NCBI GenBank assembly: GCA_964398645.1
Contig: CAYNNU010000021.1
Location: 1 to 17,808 of the forward strand
Direction: 5' to 3'
Source: Spirochaeta_B sp964398645
GTDB lineage: Bacteria; Spirochaetota; Spirochaetia; DSM-27196; DSM-8902
Length of the DNA: 17,808 bases
The notes under the pieces are model-generated. The model made no database searches and was not told the origin of the DNA. It saw only the letters and a list, made by a program, of their open reading frames with translations. Position numbers and translations under genes: made by a program. Positions within the stretch are counted from its first letter, which is position 1. The number at the start of each line of letters is the position of its first letter. Shown here piece by piece: positions 13,782 through 17,808 of the stretch.

Positions 13782-15377
13782 ATGCATCAGGAAATAGAGA
13801 AGCGCCGTACCTTTGGCATTATTAGCCACCCGGATGCGGGAAAGACTACACTAACAGAAAAACTATTGCTCTTTGGCGGCCGTATCCATGAAGCCGGCGC
13901 AGTTAAGTCAAACAAAATTCAACGTACCGCTACGAGTGACTTTTTAGAGATTGAAAAGCAACGTGGTATTTCTGTTGCTACATCGGTTATGAGTTTTGAG
14001 TACGCTGGAAAACTCATCAATATTCTTGATACTCCAGGTCATAAAGATTTCGCTGAAGATACTTACAGAACCCTCACCGCTGTTGATAGTGTTATTCTGG
14101 TGGTAGATAGCGCAAAAGGGGTTGAGGAACAAACAGAACGCCTTATGGAAGTGTGCCGGATGCGTGATACACCGGTTATCATTTTTGTTAACAAACTCGA
14201 CCGTGATGGGCGTCCGCCATTTGAATTGATGGACGAACTTGAAGAAAAACTTAATATTACGGTAAGACCCCTGAGTTGGCCGATAAACATGGGGCAACGT
14301 TTTCAAGGGGTCTATAATCTGTATGATCAAGATTTACATTTGTTTTCGCCGGGGAAAACTACGGTAGAAACTGAACGTTTGCGAATTGATGATCTGGCTT
14401 CCGATGATCTTGATAAAGAATTAGGTGCCTTTGATGCAAAGCAATTGCGCGAGGATGTTGATTTAATCCGCGGTGTGTATGACGAATTTGATCTGGAAGA
14501 ATACCGTGCTGGCAAAACAGCCCCTGTGTTTTTTGGTAGTGCTTTGAATAATTTCGGTGTGCGCGAGCTTTTAGAAACCTTTGTGCGCATTGCCCCGCCC
14601 CCGGCACCACGACCAAGCACTATTCGTGAGGTTCAACCGGATGAAAAGACTTTTTCCGGATTTGTATTCAAAATTCACGCAAATCTAGATCCGCGGCATC
14701 GAGACCGCATCGCATTTTTACGTGTATGTTCTGGAGTTTTTGAACGTCAAAAGCATTTTTTGCATGTACGAAATAACAAACAAATCCGCTTCAATACACC
14801 CTACAGTTTCTTAGCGCAAAAAAAGGAAATCATTGATCAGGCATTCCCTGGTGATGTTGTCGGTTTGTACGATCGCGGTGATCTAAAAATCGGCGACACA
14901 CTTACTGAAGGGGAACAACTTACTTTTACCGGTATTCCGGTTTTTTCTCCTTCAATTTTTAAGGAGCTTATTAACACTGACCCTATGCGGGACAAACAGC
15001 TACGCAAGGGCATTCAGCAGCTCACTGAAGAGGGCGTTGCCCAGCTTTTTACGCAGCGGATCGGAAATCGTTTGATCGTTGGCACAGTCGGCGATTTGCA
15101 GTTTGAAGTAATTCAGCATCGACTGGCTGCCGAGTACAATGCAAGTTGCCGCCTTAAACAACTTCCCTATCACAAAGCATGCTGGATTACGGCGGAAAAA
15201 ACAAAAGATCTGGATGATTTTATGCAATATCGGGAAACGCAAATTGCATGGGACAAGGATGATCAGCCAGTGTATTTAGCTGAGTCACAGTGGATGTTGC
15301 AGTCAATTATTGCTGATAATCCTTCTATACATTTTCGATTCAGTTCTGAAATTGTAGCCGTTAGCAATGAACAATAA
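13782..15377 (+). CDS. prfC: Peptide chain release factor 3 (RF3)
   Basis: A 531-residue translational GTPase that removes RF1/RF2 from the ribosome after termination. GTP-binding motifs are G1 HPDAGKTT (16-23), G2 RGIS (61-64), G3 DTPGH (83-87) and G4 NKLD (137-140). The N-terminus EKRRTFGIISHPDAGKTTLTEKL and the insert TATSDFLEIEKQRGISV are RF3-specific and separate it from EF-G and LepA. The C-terminal domain contains VGTVGDLQFEVIQHRL, also typical. The length is standard. It is the third translation-rescue component near smpB and ssrA. Its last 17 bases overlap the end of the convergent methyltransferase gene. Confidence 0.97.
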   Translation: MHQEIEKRRTFGIISHPDAGKTTLTEKLLLFGGRIHEAGAVKSNKIQRTATSDFLEIEKQRGISVATSVMSFEYAGKLINILDTPGHKDFAEDTYRTLTAVDSVILVVDSAKGVEEQTERLMEVCRMRDTPVIIFVNKLDRDGRPPFELMDELEEKLNITVRPLSWPINMGQRFQGVYNLYDQDLHLFSPGKTTVETERLRIDDLASDDLDKELGAFDAKQLREDVDLIRGVYDEFDLEEYRAGKTAPVFFGSALNNFGVRELLETFVRIAPPPAPRPSTIREVQPDEKTFSGFVFKIHANLDPRHRDRIAFLRVCSGVFERQKHFLHVRNNKQIRFNTPYSFLAQKKEIIDQAFPGDVVGLYDRGDLKIGDTLTEGEQLTFTGIPVFSPSIFKELINTDPMRDKQLRKGIQQLTEEGVAQLFTQRIGNRLIVGTVGDLQFEVIQHRLAAEYNASCRLKQLPYHKACWITAEKTKDLDDFMQYRETQIAWDKDDQPVYLAESQWMLQSIIADNPSIHFRFSSEIVAVSNEQ

Positions 15378-15966
15378 TCGTATACCAAGCTGAAAAAGGA
15401 TATTTCCCTTTTAGGTACACCATTGGCCAGCAGGAATACAATGCATCGACAGTAAAACCTGCCAAAGTTGTTAATGCATGTTCAATGGTTTCCAGACTCG
15501 GAAAATCTTCTTTTGGCCAAGGCTCCATAATTCCGCTAAAGGCAAAACCTTGTAATAAAGCTTCACTATATGGATTGGGATTAAACTCATCAACAAGTAG
15601 TATTCCTCCTGGTGAAAGGAGATTTTTGCAACGGGTAAAAAACAGTGAGTGATCGTTTACATAGCGAATCATTCCCCCTGCAATGATTAGATCAAAGGAA
15701 TGCCCTTCTAGTAAACCCGTAAAGTCTTCATTTACGTCGCAAGGAAATTGGCAAGGGGCAAATTTATCCATGGTAGTAACATTGGCGCCCGCTTGTTTCA
15801 AAAGGTCGCTCATAAATTGTGGACCGCTGCCAATATCCAGAACGTTTTTTCCTGCTGGATCAATATTTTCCTGCAGTATGCGAAAACGGTAGGCAGAAAG
15901 CAGTTCAAGATGCCGCATTTTTTCTCGCCACATGGAAATGTTTTCTTTCCAATCTTCATATAGCAT
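15361..15966 (-). CDS. Class I SAM-dependent methyltransferase
   Basis: A 201-residue Rossmann-fold methyltransferase of the Methyltransf_11/25 type. Motif I is NVLDIGSGPQF (41-51), followed by the acidic motif II in VTTMDKFAP. Motif IV is FDLIIAGGMIRYVND, and LSPGGILLVDEFNP is the usual post-motif strand. The substrate cannot be told; small-molecule methylation is most likely. The C-terminus is short after strand 6. The ATG at 15966 has no Shine-Dalgarno but sits six bases after a -10 box; an internal Met at residue 12 is a possible alternative. It is a single-gene unit, convergent with prfC and divergent from the DUF4139 gene. Confidence 0.85.
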   Translation of the reverse strand: MLYEDWKENISMWREKMRHLELLSAYRFRILQENIDPAGKNVLDIGSGPQFMSDLLKQAGANVTTMDKFAPCQFPCDVNEDFTGLLEGHSFDLIIAGGMIRYVNDHSLFFTRCKNLLSPGGILLVDEFNPNPYSEALLQGFAFSGIMEPWPKEDFPSLETIEHALTTLAGFTVDALYSCWPMVYLKGKYPFSAWYTIIVHC

Positions 15967-15972
15967 ACTGTA

Positions 15973-16001
15973 ATGCTAAGCCCCGCAATTTTTCTTGTCA
16001 A
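15973..16001 (-). promoter_or_regulatory. Promoter of the methyltransferase gene, apparently leaderless
   Basis: On the minus strand, TTGACA (16001-15996, a perfect -35) and TAGCAT (15978-15973) are 17 bases apart, and the ATG follows exactly six bases after the -10 box. No Shine-Dalgarno is present. Confidence 0.55.
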
Positions 16002-16022
16002 ATTTTCTTAGAGGGGTATCTA

Positions 16023-16051
16023 TTGACAATTAGCCTATAGCAAACCAACAT
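16023..16051 (+). promoter_or_regulatory. Tentative promoter of the DUF4139 gene
   Basis: A perfect TTGACA (16023-16028) stands 35 bases upstream of the ATG, but the hexamer at 17-base spacing (16046-16051, CAACAT) is poor. An alternative pair is TTGTCA (15995-16000) with TATCTA (16017-16022) at 16 bases, which would give a leader of about 29 bases. The choice is unresolved. Confidence 0.3.
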
Positions 16052-16057
16052 ATCAAT

Positions 16058-17808
16058 ATGAAAAAAATGATTCGAATACTATCTGCAGTGCTGTTTTTTA
16101 GCTTGGTGAGCGCTGTTTTTGCAGACTCAGTTTCCCTGCCGGTACGCCGTGTGGTGTTATATTCCAGTGGAGTTGCATTTTTTGAACACCGCGGTACCGT
16201 TGTGGATGATGGGGTTTTACATCTTGATTTTCCGCAAAATCAATTAAACGATGTATTAAAATCTTTAGTTCTCAGGGATTATGACGGCGGCACATTAAAC
16301 CGGGTTTTATATGAGGCGCAAAGCAACCTGAATGATAATCTACAGGGCTATATGGTGGATATATCCGGTCAACCAAGTATTGCGGAATTTTTGCGGCGTC
16401 AACTAGGACGGACAATCCATATCCAAACTCCAGAAGCAATTAGTGGAAGCATACTCAGTCTGGAAAACAGAATTGTTCCGACTGATACTGATTCGGGTAC
16501 AACTATCAATGAAACCTTTGTTAATCTGGTAAGTGATCAAGGAATTAACTCAATTCCCTTATCGAGGATACAGGCAATACGTTTTGCAGATAATCAATTG
16601 AATGAAGAAATGCTACAGGCATTAACTCATGTGCGTGAACATCGCGACCAACAAAACCGCAGTATTGCAATTGCTTATGAGGGCAGCGGTCAACGAAATA
16701 TTCGCTACACATATGTTACTGATGCACCGGTGTGGAAATCTTCGTATAGAATCGATCTAGATGATCCAGTGCGCTTACAGGCATGGGCATCGGTAGACAA
16801 TACGACAAATTATGATTGGACCGATGTTAGCCTAACCCTAGCCGGTGGTCGTCCTGTTTCGTTTATATATGATTTAGCTTCTTTGATTTCAGTACAGCGT
16901 CAATTTTTTCGACCCCAACCGGAAGACGCTCCTGTGGCACAAACCCACAGTTCCGGTCGCATTGCAGCCGATCGTGCTTACCGTAATGCCCCGGCCCCTG
17001 CTCAATCTGCCCGCTCTCTTTCGATGGCTATGCCCGAAGAAGGTGAAGCGGCCTACGGAATGGATTCTGCTGATCAATTTTTATCTAGGGAAGAAAGTAG
17101 CCAGGTAGAAACCCAAGATGCTGGCGAGTTATATTTATTTTCCTTTGCGCAAACTATTGATTTGCCCCGTCGACAAAGTGCCTTGCTACAATTATTTTCA
17201 CAAAACATTGACGGAGAAGCTGTTGCATTTTATCGAGCTGGTCAGGGTAATCATCCTTTAGCCGGCGCTGTTATCACCAGTCCAATTTCCATGCCGGCAG
17301 GTCCCGTTACCATATTCCGCAATGGAGTGTATGGAGGAGATGCACTCATTCCCTACACTTCTGCCGGTCAGCGGCGGATTCTTACTTACGGGCTTGATCT
17401 TGAAATTGACAGTTCAAATACTCAACAAAACACAGAAAATACTGAACAGCTTCGCATTGTAAATGGTGTGTTGCATATCACTAGAACTGATAATTATATT
17501 ACAGAATATAGTTTCACCAATCAGGGAACTTCTGCTCGTACACTCATATTAGAACATCCGAATTATTCCAACCGAACAATAATTGATGCGCCAGAAATAT
17601 GGGAAGAAACCGATAATTCAAAGCGATATCGTATAGAAGTGAATGGGCAAAATACCTTAGCTGTGCAGATTCAAGAGCAGCATGTGTACAGCCAGACGAT
17701 TGGTCTTTTACATGCATCTCCTCAAGCCTATTTACACTACACAAGCAACGGAGAAATTGCAGAAGACGTTCGCTTGGCATTGGAAGAGGCTGGTAGACGA
17801 TTTAGCAA
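16058..17808 (+). CDS. Secreted DUF4139-domain protein (3' end outside window)
   Basis: A frame of 583 codons is open from the ATG at 16058 to the right edge. The first 22 residues form a clear signal peptide (basic MKKMIR, hydrophobic core, VFA cleavage site before DSVS). The early VRRVVLYSSGVAFFEHRGTV segment and the later YTYVTDAPVWKSSYRIDL, NTTNYDWTDVSLTLAGGRPVSF blocks are typical of the DUF4139 family. A low-complexity Ala/Pro/Ser/Glu linker (about residues 300-355) is followed by more beta-rich sequence (LYLFSFAQTIDLPRRQSALLQLF). The function of the family is not established; periplasmic or surface location is predicted. There is no Shine-Dalgarno before the ATG. It is divergent from the methyltransferase gene. 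Confidence 0.85.
   Translation, partial: MKKMIRILSAVLFFSLVSAVFADSVSLPVRRVVLYSSGVAFFEHRGTVVDDGVLHLDFPQNQLNDVLKSLVLRDYDGGTLNRVLYEAQSNLNDNLQGYMVDISGQPSIAEFLRRQLGRTIHIQTPEAISGSILSLENRIVPTDTDSGTTINETFVNLVSDQGINSIPLSRIQAIRFADNQLNEEMLQALTHVREHRDQQNRSIAIAYEGSGQRNIRYTYVTDAPVWKSSYRIDLDDPVRLQAWASVDNTTNYDWTDVSLTLAGGRPVSFIYDLASLISVQRQFFRPQPEDAPVAQTHSSGRIAADRAYRNAPAPAQSARSLSMAMPEEGEAAYGMDSADQFLSREESSQVETQDAGELYLFSFAQTIDLPRRQSALLQLFSQNIDGEAVAFYRAGQGNHPLAGAVITSPISMPAGPVTIFRNGVYGGDALIPYTSAGQRRILTYGLDLEIDSSNTQQNTENTEQLRIVNGVLHITRTDNYITEYSFTNQGTSARTLILEHPNYSNRTIIDAPEIWEETDNSKRYRIEVNGQNTLAVQIQEQHVYSQTIGLLHASPQAYLHYTSNGEIAEDVRLALEEAGRRFS

Noticed and set aside
15995..16029. Inverted repeat TTGTCAA / TTGACAA between the methyltransferase and DUF4139 genes as a repressor operator.
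   Set aside because: Each half is better explained as a -35 hexamer, and the symmetry does not extend beyond seven bases.

Overview
This window looks like chromosomal DNA of a spirochaete, possibly a free-living Spirochaeta/Treponema relative. That is an inference from protein character: dTMP kinase followed by a small membrane-anchored hypothetical protein, an FGE-fold protein fused to a PEGA domain, a DUF4139 secreted protein, and tRNA-type ends without encoded CCA. No rRNA or other decisive marker is present. Coding density is very high. There is no IS element, prophage, CRISPR array or repeat family, and no gene-free stretch longer than about 125 bases.

Layout, left to right. (1) 1-1479, minus: the N-terminal part of a large AsmA/TamB-like envelope protein, cut by the window edge. 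(2) 1553-2823, plus: tmk and an anchored hypothetical protein. (3) 8323-2750, minus: lepB with a degenerate signal-peptidase paralogue, then a promoter and the run yebC-ruvC-ruvA-ruvB-queA, with most junctions overlapping or only a few bases apart. (4) 8390-11190, plus: PEGA/FGE-fold membrane protein, smpB and an inositol-monophosphatase-family (HisN-like) enzyme. (5) 12518-11226, minus: an orphan multi-pass histidine kinase. (6) 12642-15377, plus: tmRNA (ssrA), a DUF2007-type membrane protein and prfC (RF3). (7) 15966-15361, minus: a small methyltransferase. (8) 16058 to the right edge, plus: an exported DUF4139 protein, incomplete.

Functionally the window joins Holliday-junction processing (RuvABC), tRNA queuosine synthesis (QueA), thymidylate supply (Tmk), protein export (LepB) and a ribosome-rescue group: SmpB, its partner tmRNA and RF3 lie within about 5.4 kb. 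The tmRNA encodes an unusually long 22-residue degradation tag.

The most interesting signals are these. Several operon-first genes have a sigma70-like promoter placed so that transcription should start at or within a base or two of the start codon, with no Shine-Dalgarno sequence, which suggests leaderless mRNAs. A second S26 protein beside lepB has alanine where the catalytic serine should be. The dTMP kinase P-loop lacks the Walker A lysine. A coding sequence begins six bases after the tmRNA 3' end, so tmRNA processing should itself create that mRNA's 5' end.
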